NCBI GenBank assembly: GCA_013339765.2
Contig: CM023454.1
Coordinates: 133,627,399 to 133,691,398 of the forward strand
Source of the DNA: Haemaphysalis longicornis
Taxonomy: Eukaryota; Arthropoda; Arachnida; Ixodida; Ixodidae
Direction: 5' to 3'
DNA: 64,000 bases
Both the position numbers and the translations under genes were made by a program. The notes under the pieces are model-generated. The model saw only the letters and a program-made list of their open reading frames with translations, did not search any database and had not been told where the DNA came from. Shown here piece after piece: positions 20,880 to 31,195 of this stretch; position 1 is the stretch's first letter, and the number at the start of each line of letters is the position of its first letter.

Positions 20880-21851
20880 GGTCGCGTCTCCTGGGCTCGT
20901 AAACCCTGCGAACAGCCAGGCAACCCAAGTCCTTGACGTATTCTCGGCAAAAACCGCAAAGGCCGATGAGACTTCGAAGCTGCTTTTTAGTCGTGGGTTG
21001 TGCTAAGCCTCTGATCGCGGCCCACGTCTCTGGGTCAGGCCCCTGCGTACCGCTACCCACTATATGGCCTAGGTACTTAATGTGGTCTTGCGCCACCTGG
21101 CACTTCTCTACGCTCGCCTTTAGCTTCGCGCCGCGTAACAAGCCAAGGATGGTGTCCAAGTGCCCAAGGTGCTCTTCCCATGAAGAGGAAAAGGTGGCGA
21201 TGTCATCCAGACAGGCCGTGGCGTGAGCCCGGTGTTTGGCGAGCAGCGTGTTCATCATCCTCTGAAATGTCGCCGCCGCTTTTTCAAACCAAAAGGCACG
21301 ACGGTAAGGCTGGCTCTCAGGGGCTACGAGTACACGCCAGTAGCCCATCACAAGTCTATAACTGTGATGAAACTCGCCTTTCCTACTTTCAGGATGAACT
21401 CCTGCGGTGGCGTCATAGGAAATGCATCGGCGCGAGTCACGGAATTAAGTCTGCAGTAGTCAATACACATTCTCCACGACCCGAATTTCTTTCCGCCGCA
21501 AACGACCTAGTGAGCATGCTCACTTTCCACTGGGTAAATGAGGCCCAACTCTAACAGTTCGTCTACCAGGTGGGTGACTTTTTTTGTGAGTAGCTCTGGA
21601 AGGCGGTAAGGAAGAGTTTGCTTGGGTTCATAGCGTTCCTGCAGCTCGATTCGGTGCTGCCCCACCGCCACGAGTCCATGTGTTCTTTCGAACACGTCAG
21701 CGTGCTTCGAAAATATAGCGTTGATCTCGGAGCTTTTTCGCTCTCCTAAGTGCGACAGTTTCTCGGTCGGTAGGGGCAGCGTACTTCGACACGGTGGCAT
21801 ACAGCGCGGGGCACACTCGACTTCCCCAAACTCATTATGCCCGTAGAACAA
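20880..21851 (-). pseudogene. Gmr1-like element: reverse transcriptase
   Basis: Ty3/Gypsy-type RT on the minus strand. An N-terminal part (21851-21507) has LHLGERKSSEI-like sequence, HRIELQ, PYRLPE and VDELLELGLIYPVES, the substrate-facing start of Gypsy RTs. After a disrupted stretch, 21351-20880 has MGYWRVLVAPESQPY, FQRMMNTLLA, the active site CLDDIATFSSSWEEH (Y/F of the usual YLDD replaced by C), IKYLGHIVGSG, and KKQLRSLIGLCGFCREYV. The frame loses similarity below about 20915, where RNase H should begin, and no RNase H motif is seen before the PLE. It follows the integrase, not the other way round. Confidence 0.85.
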
Positions 21852-22915
21852 TACCCCACGTGACTGACGCGACAGTAGTAAGGTCGCAGACGGTTTGCGT
21901 GCACCACCAAGCTTCTGTTTTTCCCCATGTCAAGACGGTAGGAGTGCTGCCTCTCCTGCGCAATACCCGTGAAGGGTCCTATCCATTTGGGAGCCATTTT
22001 ACGTTTACGCCCGTGTCGAACAAAAGAACCTGGTCACCAACGCTGAATGTTTTGTTACCCGTGGTTTTATTGTACGCCTGCGCGTAGCTGCCCTGGCACG
22101 CGCTCACCGTGAGCCCCGCCACTTCCGCCGCTACCTCTAGCTGCTCGTGCAGCTGCGTTGGGTATTTCGCGGGCTCCTCTTTTATTGTGCCCGGTACGGG
22201 CAGTTCACCTGTCCAACAGTGCTGGAGGATCCCAAGCGGTCCAGTGGGTTTTCTGCGATATAGCATGCGAAACGGTGCGACTCCGGTTGTGTCGTGCGGA
22301 ACCTCTCGGTAGGCCCACAACACGAACGGCACTAACCTATCCCAGTTCCTTGGATCCTTTTGGATGACGTGAAACAGCATGTTCTTAAGTGCCCTATCCA
22401 ACGCTCCACCGTGCCATTGCTTTTCGGGTGTTCCGGTGTCGAGAAGCGTGGCGCGCAGCCCAGCCTTTCCAAAAACGTTATGTCAGTTGTGACGTGAAGT
22501 TAGTGCCCTGGCCAGAGCATATTAAGTCAGGGATGCCCGTCCTGCTGAATATTGTCAGGAGCCTCGCAAATCGTTTTCGCCATAAGTGACCGCAAGCACA
22601 CGACTTCGGGCCAGCGTATGCAGAGGTCCACGAGACAAAGCGCATACTTGTGGCCCCGACCCGACGGTACGTCCAGGAGACCGATGATGTCAAAGTTTAC
22701 CACCTGGAAGGGGTGGTCTGGCCTTGTTAGGGGAACAATAGGGACCCGGTCGCTAAGCCGTCTATATACCCGGATTTGGCAGCCATGACATGTTTGGCAG
22801 TGACTGGATACGTCTGCTCTAGGCCAGGGCAGAAAAAGCTATATTTTATCCTAGCCTTCGTCTTTTTGGGGCCTAAATGGCCTCCCCATAGTGACTCGTG
22901 GGCCAGCAAAAGTAC
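21750..22915 (-). pseudogene. Gmr1-like element: integrase
   Basis: Minus strand, reading downwards: the zinc-binding H2C2 region (AHESLWGGHLGPKKTKAR, about 22905; the CxxC pair is degraded to H and A), the catalytic core in several frames (ALCLVDLC-like about 22630, GTNFTSQLT about 22490, then FSTPEHPKSNGTVERW about 22430), VPFVLWAYREVPHDTTG (about 22330), LYRRKPTGPLG (about 22255), and the C-terminal part with FSVGDQVLLFD (about 22040), WIGPFTGI (about 21985) and HANRLRPYY (about 21900). Many stops and shifts. This whole domain lies upstream of RT, the defining oddity of the element. Confidence 0.85.
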
Positions 22916-23288
22916 CTCCTTGCAGTAAAAGTCCCTCCAAGAGCAGCACGAGTTGCGTTACCTTCGCGCCGGCTATAGTGTCCCTATGAAACAGCAACCC
23001 GTCTGAGACGAACATGCCATCTTTCCCTCTTTTTGGGTCGGCCCAAACTTTCTTTCGGCTGTCATTCGCCAGCTGAGACGCCAGCAGCCTTGCCCGTGGG
23101 CACTCGACTTCGACTACCTCACCAATCTCCTCGGCCGGTGCTTCGGGTGTGGTCTCCCCCGTAACCTCTCACACGGCGACAACCGATTCCGAGATCGCCC
23201 TGGTGCCGACCTCACCGTCCCCACTTGAGGAGCCCAAAGTTTCACCCGTGTTGTACGTCTACAGGTTGGGGTAACAATTTTTCAGCAC

Positions 23289-23625
23289 TTACCAATCCTT
23301 TCTCGAAAGCAAGCAGTCTAGCCCGTCGGCGAGATGGTTGCTGACATCACAGAACAGCTGCACCTTGGGGGCCCCGACCACCGACGCGGCATGCCTCAAC
23401 CTCACGGGCAAGCTGACCACTCTCGCTTTAACCGACTCGCCAACGGCTGGAACTAGCCTAATGGTGCTCGATGGCTGCATAGCGCCCTGTGGGATTCGAC
23501 TTTCTCGGAACACCGTACCTTCAGTTCCCTTGTCGACTGTCGCGGTAATTGTCGTGCCTGCACAGTCGTTTTCCACGTGCTGTAGTCTAGACTTTCTCAG
23601 CTGATCAATGCTTCCAGGCACCTTT
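23289..23625 (-). pseudogene. Gmr1-like element: probable protease region
   Basis: A 110-codon minus-strand frame between the gag zinc-finger-like region and integrase (IDQLRKSRLQHVEND, then TITATVDKGTEGTVFR, then LFCDVSNHLADGLDCLL). Position fits a retroviral-type aspartic protease, and the DVSNHLADGLDCLL block resembles the C-terminal IxG...DCLLG motif with changes. No DTG/DSG catalytic triad was seen, so the call rests mainly on position. Confidence 0.45.
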
Positions 23626-24222
23626 ACCCGTCAACGAGAATTTGCTGCCACCCGATAGTCAGACCGGCGTCCTGAGCCTGCTCTGTATTTGCGTTCCCCA
23701 CTATCCCTCTGTGCACGTGTGCGCTGCGCTCTGGGTTTCCCGGCTTCTGAGCGATTTCACGCCACAGCCAAAAATGTTGTCCCTCTCCCTTACAGACGCT
23801 ACACATCCACGTTCGCTTGACACTGTTGGTATTGCGCGGAGGTACTTGATCTCCAAGCCTAAACGGTGGAGCCTCTTACCTTGGCCTGCTCGAAAGTTTC
23901 CAGCAGGTTAGCTACCTCTGGCAGTTTAAGCCACGTCTCTGCTTCACGCAGGCGAACGTACTCCAGTCCCTCAGCGCTCAGACCTAATTCTGTCGGCCCA
24001 CAATAAGGGCCACTACCTCATCTTTTTTTTCGACTTTCCTAGACTTTAGGTAGTAGTCGAACTGGGCGCCAACGCGGGAAGCGAATTGCGGGAAGCGAAT
24101 TTCGATGCCTTTGCAAATAGGTCGAGTTATTCTGCGGGGCTTAGCCTAAGCTCCTGCAGCACGGCCTTTTTTACCACCTCGTACACATTACACTCATTGT
24201 CCCCGAGACCACGTAACATGTA

Positions 24223-24704
24223 CAGGGGGGATTAAAAGAAATGCGAAAACGGAGCACACAGCCCCCGATGCATGCCGCACCGTCTGGCTGCACTGTCAGT
24301 AAACTGCGCGCATGCGTGATTCTCTAAGACCTTTTGAGAGTGTGACCTACTGTTAGGGGAAATGCTTGATAAAGAAGCGACGCCGGTAATTTGTTTTGAG
24401 GCGCCTTTCTATGCTATGTCGCCACTGAGGATCCTGTTATCTGCTACATTCGGGAGCCAAGCGCGCGGAAGACTGATTGCAGCTAGCATGATGCCGTTCA
24501 ACGATCATCCCGCTCAGTGGCGACACAGCGTGAAAAGGCGCCTGAAAATAGAAGACCGGCGTGCTTCTCGATCAAGCATATAAATGTAGACCACACTCTC
24601 GAAGAAGTGCGCATGCGCGCAGTTTACTGAATTTTCAGCCAGATGGTGTGGAATGCGTCGGAGGCTGTGCGCTCCGTCGTTCCTATTTCTTTTAATCCCC
24701 CCGG
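24223..24704. mobile_element. TA-flanked fold-back MITE with ~220-bp inverted arms
   Basis: 482 bp between TA dinucleotides (24221-24222, 24705-24706). The two halves are imperfect reverse complements from end to end: terminal blocks ca/ccggggggattaaaagaaat, then gc(a/g)cacagcc, agtaaactgcgcgcatgcg, atgcttgat, and cgcctttc/t...tgtcgccactgag near the centre. TA duplication and G-rich ends suggest non-autonomous Tc1/mariner-type movement. It lies inside gag of the Gypsy element, so it is younger. Confidence 0.8.
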
Positions 24705-25224
24705 TACCTCACCCGTTCCGACAACGCCGGTAAAACTAAACGAACCCGACTCGACTCCGGTACACCCTACCTTACAAAGAACCTTTCGACTTCGTCGAGC
24801 CAGAACGGAATGTCCGCATTGCACGGCAGCTTAAGCCCCTTCGGCACCTTTGCGCACTAAGTGACCGGGTCTAAGCCCGACCGACCTACCCTCGTCTGAG
24901 TATGAGCACCTAGGAGCGTGCGTGCCAAACCCCGTTTCCAGCTCCAACCTTCGCAGCCACTCATCGGATTCGAGCTTCCGTTTTTGTATGCGTTCTTCCG
25001 ATTCTCGCGCCTCTCTTCTGTTCCGCTCCGCCGCTTCGCGCGCTCTTCACCCCCCTTCGGGTGCTTCTTTTCTCTCTCGCTCCTCCGCTTCGCGCGCTTC
25101 TTATCTCTCTCGCACCACTGTTTCAAGCTTTGTTTTTTCAAACTCTAACTCGATTCGTTTCAGAATATTGTTTCAGACTCCGATTGGGCCAACCTTCCTG
25201 CCGCCGTTCCTCCTTTAAGGCTAT

Positions 25225-25927
25225 AATACATAGAGCGATCTTTCACGACGAAGTTCGCGCGGCGGAAGACCAGCCTCGTCACGACGCCGAATGTTCGTCG
25301 GGCTTCGCTACATGTAGCAAAGTACGGCCAGTACGGTGGCCGCCGCCGCCTCGCCGCTGCGCTGCTGTCAGTGTGGCTAGACGAGGCAAACACATTGAAG
25401 TGAAACACAGGAGGAGCAAAAAAAGCCGTAAAGACTATTGTTATTGCTTTTTAGCTGCAAAACCATCTAGAAAGGCGTAAAATGTTGTGTAGAAGAAGCT
25501 TTTTAATGTTTTGGTCTCGCCGCATCTCGCGAGACCGTTGCTATGACGACGACAAACGCTCATAGAGTTAATACTACACGCTACTGCGTCAGGCTTAACA
25601 GCTAGAAAAACGCCCTTCTATCTGAAAAAAAGGCTATTTGTCGCTTGAAAATTGATGTGAGGGCAAGAGTGGACAATTTAATTCGAAATAAATGGTTTAG
25701 AACACGATATCGCATTGAGGGATTATCGGCGAAGCTGTTATCGCTGTGAAGCGGGTGGAGAGGGCGCCGCCATGTTTGGCAACGCTTTGCCGCTGCCGTC
25801 GACGGCGACGAACTTTTTCTGCCCCGGCTATATCGGCGGCGGACGATGTTTTTCCGCCGCCGGTTGTCCAGCGGACGCCGCCGGGCGAAGTTCGTCGACT
25901 ATTCGTCGCATAAACGCTCCATGTATT
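25225..25927. mobile_element. ~700-bp TIR element inside gag
   Basis: aatacatagagcg at 25225-25237 faces cgctccatgtatt at 25915-25927 (one mismatch), and the inverted similarity continues inward (acgaagttcgc and cggcgg blocks). No transposase ORF. The target duplication is not evident. It contains a short palindrome near 25524-25549 (ggtctcgc ... gcgagacc). Confidence 0.5.
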
Positions 25928-26222
25928 CCGGGCTTTAGGTACCGCCTTATATGTCTGACCTTTTCCGTCTCCTTCCGCCATGTTCGCCAGCATGCTCCGC
26001 GTAACTACCATGCACCCTAATACTAAGCATACACCGCCTCAACGAAGCGCAAAAAATCCCACTCAGCCGCAGCTTCGGTGGTCGGCTGCCGCGTCATTAG
26101 CCCCGTTGCGCTGGCTTAGGGTCTGTCGCTCCACTCTGCGCGGAGCCCGGCTGGTGCCGACGAAGGCGGGCTTGCGTCCGCTTGCTGCCCCTGGTTGTCG
26201 CCTGGTGTTTTTTTCTGCCAAA

Positions 26223-26239
26223 CCCTGACGACTGCGCCA
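26223..26239 (-). other. Primer-binding site
   Basis: Minus strand TGGCGCAGTCGTCAGGG directly abuts the 5' LTR. It is complementary to a tRNA 3' end including CCA; a Ser-type tRNA is suggested by resemblance to the 297/17.6 PBS, not proven. Confidence 0.75.
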
Positions 26240-27277
26240 GTAAAGGTTGTTTGTGGTCTGTTTCCCCTAAGTGCGGTGTCGATCAGGAACACAATCACTT
26301 GGGCTCCGGTTGATTAGGCAGGAGGCTGGCAGGGTAATGGTGTTTGAAGTTCTTGGAGATGGCGGTCGAATTGACGAACTCGAAGCGTTTGTAGTTGGAG
26401 AAAGGAAACGAAGAGTTTATATACAGCTATTAAAACTAGGAAAACAGGGTACTTCAAACTGCAGTTACACTCTATCTTTAAGTGGGTACAATTCACTGGA
26501 GCTTCTCGAACTTCGTCTCACTCTCCTATCCTCGAAGCGTACACAAACCGTTCGAGCAACGACGGCCGAGACTCTTTTCCCGCCGCAGGATCCGTCTAGT
26601 TGCCCGGTACGGAGCTGTACCCCAAACTTTCGACGCGATCCTAACCTCTGGCATAGGTGGCTCACAAATTTCAACCTAGCTTGAACGGCCGAGACTCCTT
26701 GTCCCGCAAGAAACTGCCTGCTCAGCGCTCAGACAAGAACGATTTCCAATGGCTTAGTTCGGCCTAATAACAGCTCGAGATAACGCTCTGTAGGGAACGC
26801 CCCCGTAGCATTCGTACACGCGTAAGGAGGTGCCCAAATTCACGTACACAACTGTCACTCAGCGCACTACAGAATATTCAGTGATGCGGCACCACCTTTG
26901 GGTCAACAGCTCGCACGCGGTGGAGCAAGCGCGTGCGACCCCTAGGGGTGAGGACGAAAGGCGGCGAGCGTGCACCGTGCCGACAGGACCGCGTTAACAA
27001 TGGTGTCTCGCGCGGCGCGCGGTCAGACGCCAGTAATTACACCTCCCCTCCACACCACGTCAACGATTCTCAGAACCCGGCGGCCGCCGTCTGCGTTCTC
27101 AATGTGAGACTATCCCCGCGGCATTCCTTCGGCCAGACAACCCGTCTCGTGTACGTTCTATGATGAAATGGCGCCCACTGCTGCGTAGATGCGATAGCGC
27201 TCAGCCGCCAGACCGAGTGGCGGGTTCACATGCGCAGCCTGGATGCCTGGCCACGTGCCTCATGAGTGGGCCTTTAG
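26240..27277 (-). repeat. 5' LTR of the Gmr1-like element
   Basis: Direct copy of 18201-19259, about 20 bp shorter. Its inner end abuts the primer-binding site. Confidence 0.9.
26416..26423 (-). promoter_or_regulatory. TATA box in 5' LTR
   Basis: Minus strand TATATAAA, same position as in the 3' LTR. It would drive the genomic transcript. Confidence 0.5.
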
Positions 27278-27284
27278 AGATGCA

Positions 27285-27880
27285 ATGACAAAATAATATC
27301 CAAAATAGACGAAGACGCTTCTGCACCCGTGTTGGAATATGGACTGCTTGGTTCAGATTGCAGGCAATGATAATGTGGAATATAATGTAAGGTTAAGTCT
27401 TATTAGGGCAGTTAATGCTCGGGAGGTCGAAGACGCCGGCTAAAACAATGCAGCTTTTAGAGTGCCTGTTTAAGTAATCGCAAAATGTCGTCAAGTATGC
27501 ATCGCCAGAGGAGGGTGCACGGTACGCAGCAACCAAGATGATTGACCTTTCTCGGCAGTTCTTACGAAATCTGAAGCTTTCAGGGTCATCTGATTGGTCA
27601 TCGAAATGGCCGTTATGGTAGTTTTTGCTATAATTGCGACACCGCAGCCGCGGAAGGACCTGTCACGTCTGTAAATGCGGTATAGAGTGGGTCTAACATC
27701 CCAATCTAGTATGGCATCATTAAGCCATCTTTCTGTCAATAAAACGACATCAGCATCAAAGCGCAACAAAATGATTTCAAGTGGAGAGGTTTTGTTCCCA
27801 ATGCTGGCGTTGATGTTCAGCAGGCCAAACTTTTGTGAGGAAGTGTTATTTGTTTGTCAGCCATTGCCAGAAGGACAATG
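27285..27880 (-). pseudogene. LINE A, segment 1b: APE endonuclease N-terminal part
   Basis: Minus strand: LNINASIGNK (about 27815), DADVVLLTERWLND (about 27755; the ETWL catalytic block reads ERWL), TLYRIYRRDRS (about 27690), and GCGVAIIAK (about 27650). Further on, QAVHIPTRV and SSILDIILS (about 27350-27290) lead up to the Gypsy target duplication. The fold would nick DNA for target-primed reverse transcription. It continues at 18200 on the other side of the Gypsy element. Frameshifts are present. Confidence 0.75.
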
Positions 27881-28560
27881 TTGAGAATATATATTTTATT
27901 CGTGCGCTTTGAATATCGTCATATATAAACACACCATATTCGATGTGAGGTTTATTGTTGACAAGATAAACTTTTTTGCCGTCCTTCTCTATCTTGGCTC
28001 CTTCCCACAGCAGTATTCGCCTTCGGAGGGTTTGTCGAGAGAACTTATTGACTATGAAGAATTTATTTCGTTGTATTTTTTCGGGATTTTTAATTTTGCC
28101 GAATTTTTTTCGTTAGAGTCATGCAGGTATAAATAACTTGACGGTTCTGCCCATTGTGTCCTAATCTGTGTATTCAGCCTACCGAAAATTTCCTTTCGAC
28201 CTTCTTATGAAACACAGAATGCATTACTTCCGTTTTTAGATCATCTTCCGTTTTTGAGCTTTCGCTAAGCCGAATATCAGAAGGTTTGAGCGTTGTCTGT
28301 GGTCTTCTACCCAGTAAGCTTGTCTGAATTAGTGACAACTGATGATAGTAATAAAGGTAGGGTGTTACCTATGCCATCTTCCCTGCTATTTGCAAGCTCG
28401 TGCTCTGCTTAGTCTTTGTCAGCTCGTTCATCTTCACGGTCAGGGCTTTAATCACTACATTAGATTCAGCGAGCTACACTTTCGACTCAGCCATAGAGAG
28501 TAGAATAGCCTGTTGACCGTCAACCAAGCTTTTCACGACTTTCTCAAGGGGGGGAAGCGG
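27881..28560 (-). pseudogene. LINE A, segment 1a: ORF1 remains
   Basis: Minus strand directly upstream of the endonuclease. SLVDGQQAILLSMAESKV, LAESNVVIKALTVKMNEL and similar heptad-like sequence (about 28530-28400) indicate the coiled coil of a LINE ORF1. The following part to 27881 shows only patches. Placement, orientation and coiled coil support ORF1; domains such as a PHD finger were not found upstream. Confidence 0.5.
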
Positions 28561-28572
28561 GGGGGGGGGGGG
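28548..28572 (+). repeat. Poly-G tracts
   Basis: G runs at 28548-28554 and 28559-28572 separated by aagc. Potential quadruplex former, and a common place for sequencing error. Confidence 0.8.
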
Positions 28573-28789
28573 TCCAGGTTTGTCTATACATCTCCGGGGA
28601 GCAATAGCTTACTTGTGAGAAGGCAGTCGTAGAACTACTATACATGTCTGTGGGCACGCTATTATAACAAGGAATCTATTGCTAGTTTTTACAGACGAAG
28701 TACACCCAACCTGTACAGTAAGGGGGACAGGCTTTCTAAGCATGGTTGAACAGTTCTTGTCGTTCCAAATCTTGTTGCCACCATACACC

Positions 28790-28990
28790 ACTTACACGCG
28801 CCACAGGTACGCAGACATCGCCTTGGCTAGACTAGAGATAAGTCAAACACCTGCAACACATTCCCACCTATACCCTGGATCTCTAAGAGCCTTGTGTAGC
28901 AGGTGCAGAGATGGCAAACGCAAGACACTTACCCAAGGCACGAGACACAACCACCCGCGAACACTTCCTACAAAGTTAAAAAAAAAAAAC
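28790..28990 (+). pseudogene. C-terminal scrap of an RNase H-type LINE ORF2
   Basis: Plus-strand frame with LARLEISQTPATHSHLYPG and then LCSRCRDGK, matching the C-terminal GRLRIGHTHATHSHLL plus CSRCG layout of LINE C at 4479-4600. It is followed by an A10 run (28979-28990), possibly a tail. No RNase H core is left. About 65 codons; a relative of LINE C, not the same copy. Confidence 0.65.
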
Positions 28991-31195
28991 GTGGCGCTAC
29001 TAGACGGGACAAGAGAGACAGAAAACACAGATTTTAACTTTGTTTGAACTATGTACCAACTAGCTCAGCAACAAGTTTTGTTAAGTCGTACTTCCTACAA
29101 ATTTACAGACAAAACACTCCACTACACCTGCCCATTTGCTGGATGATGACACTATGATTTTTAATAAAGGCGTTTTGATTTACATTACAGAAATCTAATT
29201 TGTACATGTCATTTTATACTACGTATAAATACTACCTGGTTCTTTACAACAGCCATCTTCATTGCCTTATTATTAATTTCACATTTATGTGTACTTAAAG
29301 GCTTTAGAATATACTTTGCCATCACTCTTTAAAAAGAAAACTTTTTTGGCGCGCTTTTCTAATAGTCGTCCTTGCGTCAGAAACATATAATTATCATCAT
29401 TATTAGAAGAAGGGGATAACAGGCAATGCTTACAAAGGCGGTGAAAGCTGGACGGCAGCCTCATAGTTTGAGGCTGAGAAATTTACCGAAGGCAATTTTT
29501 GCGTTTGTCTTTGTGCATGTCATGGCATCTGGCTGCCATAAGCGGAAATTTAAATCGATTGCACTAAAAGCTAGCGGGGATGTTACGGGGAGAACTGCCC
29601 CGCGTAACCTATAACAAATATTGCGCTGGCAGCAAATGTGTCAGTTGAACAACACCATTATGAGCCAGAGCTCAGTAACGCAACCGCAGCTTTTCTTGCG
29701 CAACTGGCGCTTCAAACACGGAAAAGCGTCAAACCAGCTGCAGTTTTTCCCAAGCACAGGAACGGTCAATTCTCAGTATAATCCCGGCAGCGGCTTTAAG
29801 GTATGTTGGAAAGGCAGCTTTTCATACGGGGCAGCCATACGCAATCACTGACTATTTGTGCTCCCGGTCACCTTTGCCCACACGCTAGAAACAAAACCGC
29901 CATAAAACTAATAATAAATTTACGCTACGTCCAAACAGCGCGCGTTTTACTCCAAGAGTTGAGTAAATGTTCTTTCTTGGCGATTGCCAAGAAAGAACAT
30001 TTACTGGTTCTTAACTATGCAATACCGAGGTTGTTTTATTTTTCATTCACATTATCACTTTTGCCGCGTTTTGCCCCTGCAGATATTGTGCATGTCATGG
30101 CAACAGAAAGCAACCACGAACAAAAATCAGCATAGAGAACAAATTTTACTTGGAGAGGCGTGCCACATGCTTAATAAACTTTGCACTCGCTCGTAATGCT
30201 GCAAATAAGACGACGGGTTTATATTTTGCTGTCCACCAGCTCTACCGGCCTCATTTTTACAGCCTTTAAGTCGATGTGCGCGCCATGGGTGGTGAAGGCC
30301 TTCCATTGAGCGAAAAATAACCAGACTGCCTGTTAAAGAGAAAAAAAAATTCCGAGAAGATTGACAGCGCCGCATTCCAATTTAAAAAAACTTCTACTGG
30401 ATTGTGGAGCTGGCATGAAGGCGACGAATGTTTATTCTGGAGCACTATAGCGATATCTGATGTTTTTTTTGTTCCCCTGACATTTTCGGGCACACTTTTT
30501 ATTTTTTATTACAGACTCTTGGCCATCATTGGGGCCACCCAGAAGGACCACAAAGAGGGAAAAGGCAAGAACACATACAAACAATACAAACACCAAAGCC
30601 TACGTACATAGGGTAAGTTACCGCTATCTTGTAACCTAAGTAGAAAAAAAGAATATCTGAAAGTGTTCGTAGCAAAATAAAGGGTGAAAGCCTTTGGTTT
30701 CACGTGTCTAGTATGTCTTGTTTATAACAATGGCAAAAAGAAACAAGGGTTTATTGACAGTTCTCTTTGCTGAGCAAAGAAAGAAAACAATGTAGAAGCA
30801 CTTTGGCTTGGATTCAAGGTCTGGGGTAATTTTAGTCAGCATTACTACGAGGGAGAAATGGTGGGTGAATTTTTGGAACAAACAACATAAATTGTTCTTA
30901 TATTTTTGATCTGCTTTGCGGTTGGTGTGATTTGTTTAAGGATCTGAAACTGTACAGGCATATTCAAGCTTTAGATGAATAAAACTAAAGTAGCCGAGGA
31001 GTTTCAAGTTGCCGGGAGAATATTCAGTTTGTGTATTAAGAAGCATGGTTTACAGAATGCGGAACACAAAATATTGTCAATGCGAAATTACTATAGAAAA
31101 ATTCGTAAAATAAAACCAATGTATTTATGACCGCTCACGCGATAAAACGTCGATGTTATATACGTATGTTGGTTATCGTACCGCACTTTTCTCTT
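28991..31195. other. No recognised gene
   Basis: Only short ORFs without recognisable motifs. The one structural feature is the hairpin at 29962-30005. Confidence 0.5.
29962..30005. repeat. Perfect 20-bp-arm hairpin
   Basis: agtaaatgttctttcttggc, loop gatt, then the exact reverse complement. No mismatch in 20 bp. Confidence 0.9.

Larger units (their letters stand above)
23620..26011 (-). pseudogene. Gmr1-like element: gag, interrupted by two TIR elements
   Basis: Likely ATG at 26009-26011 (MVVTRSM), about 210 nt below the PBS. The frame is interrupted by the TIR element at 25225-25927, continues with a charged coiled-coil stretch (KRAKRRSEREKKHPKG, about 25090), is interrupted again by the MITE at 24223-24704, and resumes with capsid-like sequence (VYEVVKKAVLQELRLSP about 24175; FASRVGAQFDYYLKSRKVEKK about 24060, in changing frames) and a cysteine motif CSVCKGEG near 23800. 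Gag would form the particle and bind RNA. Stops and shifts throughout. Confidence 0.65.
18201..27277 (-). mobile_element. Ty3/Gypsy LTR retrotransposon with integrase before RT (Gmr1-like)
   Basis: Direct LTRs at 18201-19259 and 26240-27277, PBS at 26223-26239, PPT at 19260-19274, and target duplication agatgca at 18194-18200 and 27278-27284. In the minus-strand reading direction: gag (26011 to about 23620), protease (about 23620-23290), integrase (about 22915-21750), RT (21851-20880). RNase H was not found. Ty3/Gypsy elements normally have RT-RNase H before integrase; the reversed order is that of Gmr1-type elements. LTR copies differ by many substitutions and small indels, and all frames are broken, so this is an old insertion. 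It sits in LINE A and carries three further insertions. Confidence 0.85.

Noticed and set aside
18208..27163. Segmental duplication of a host locus (two similar 1 kb blocks)
   Set aside because: PBS, PPT, target duplication and pol genes between them show they are LTRs.
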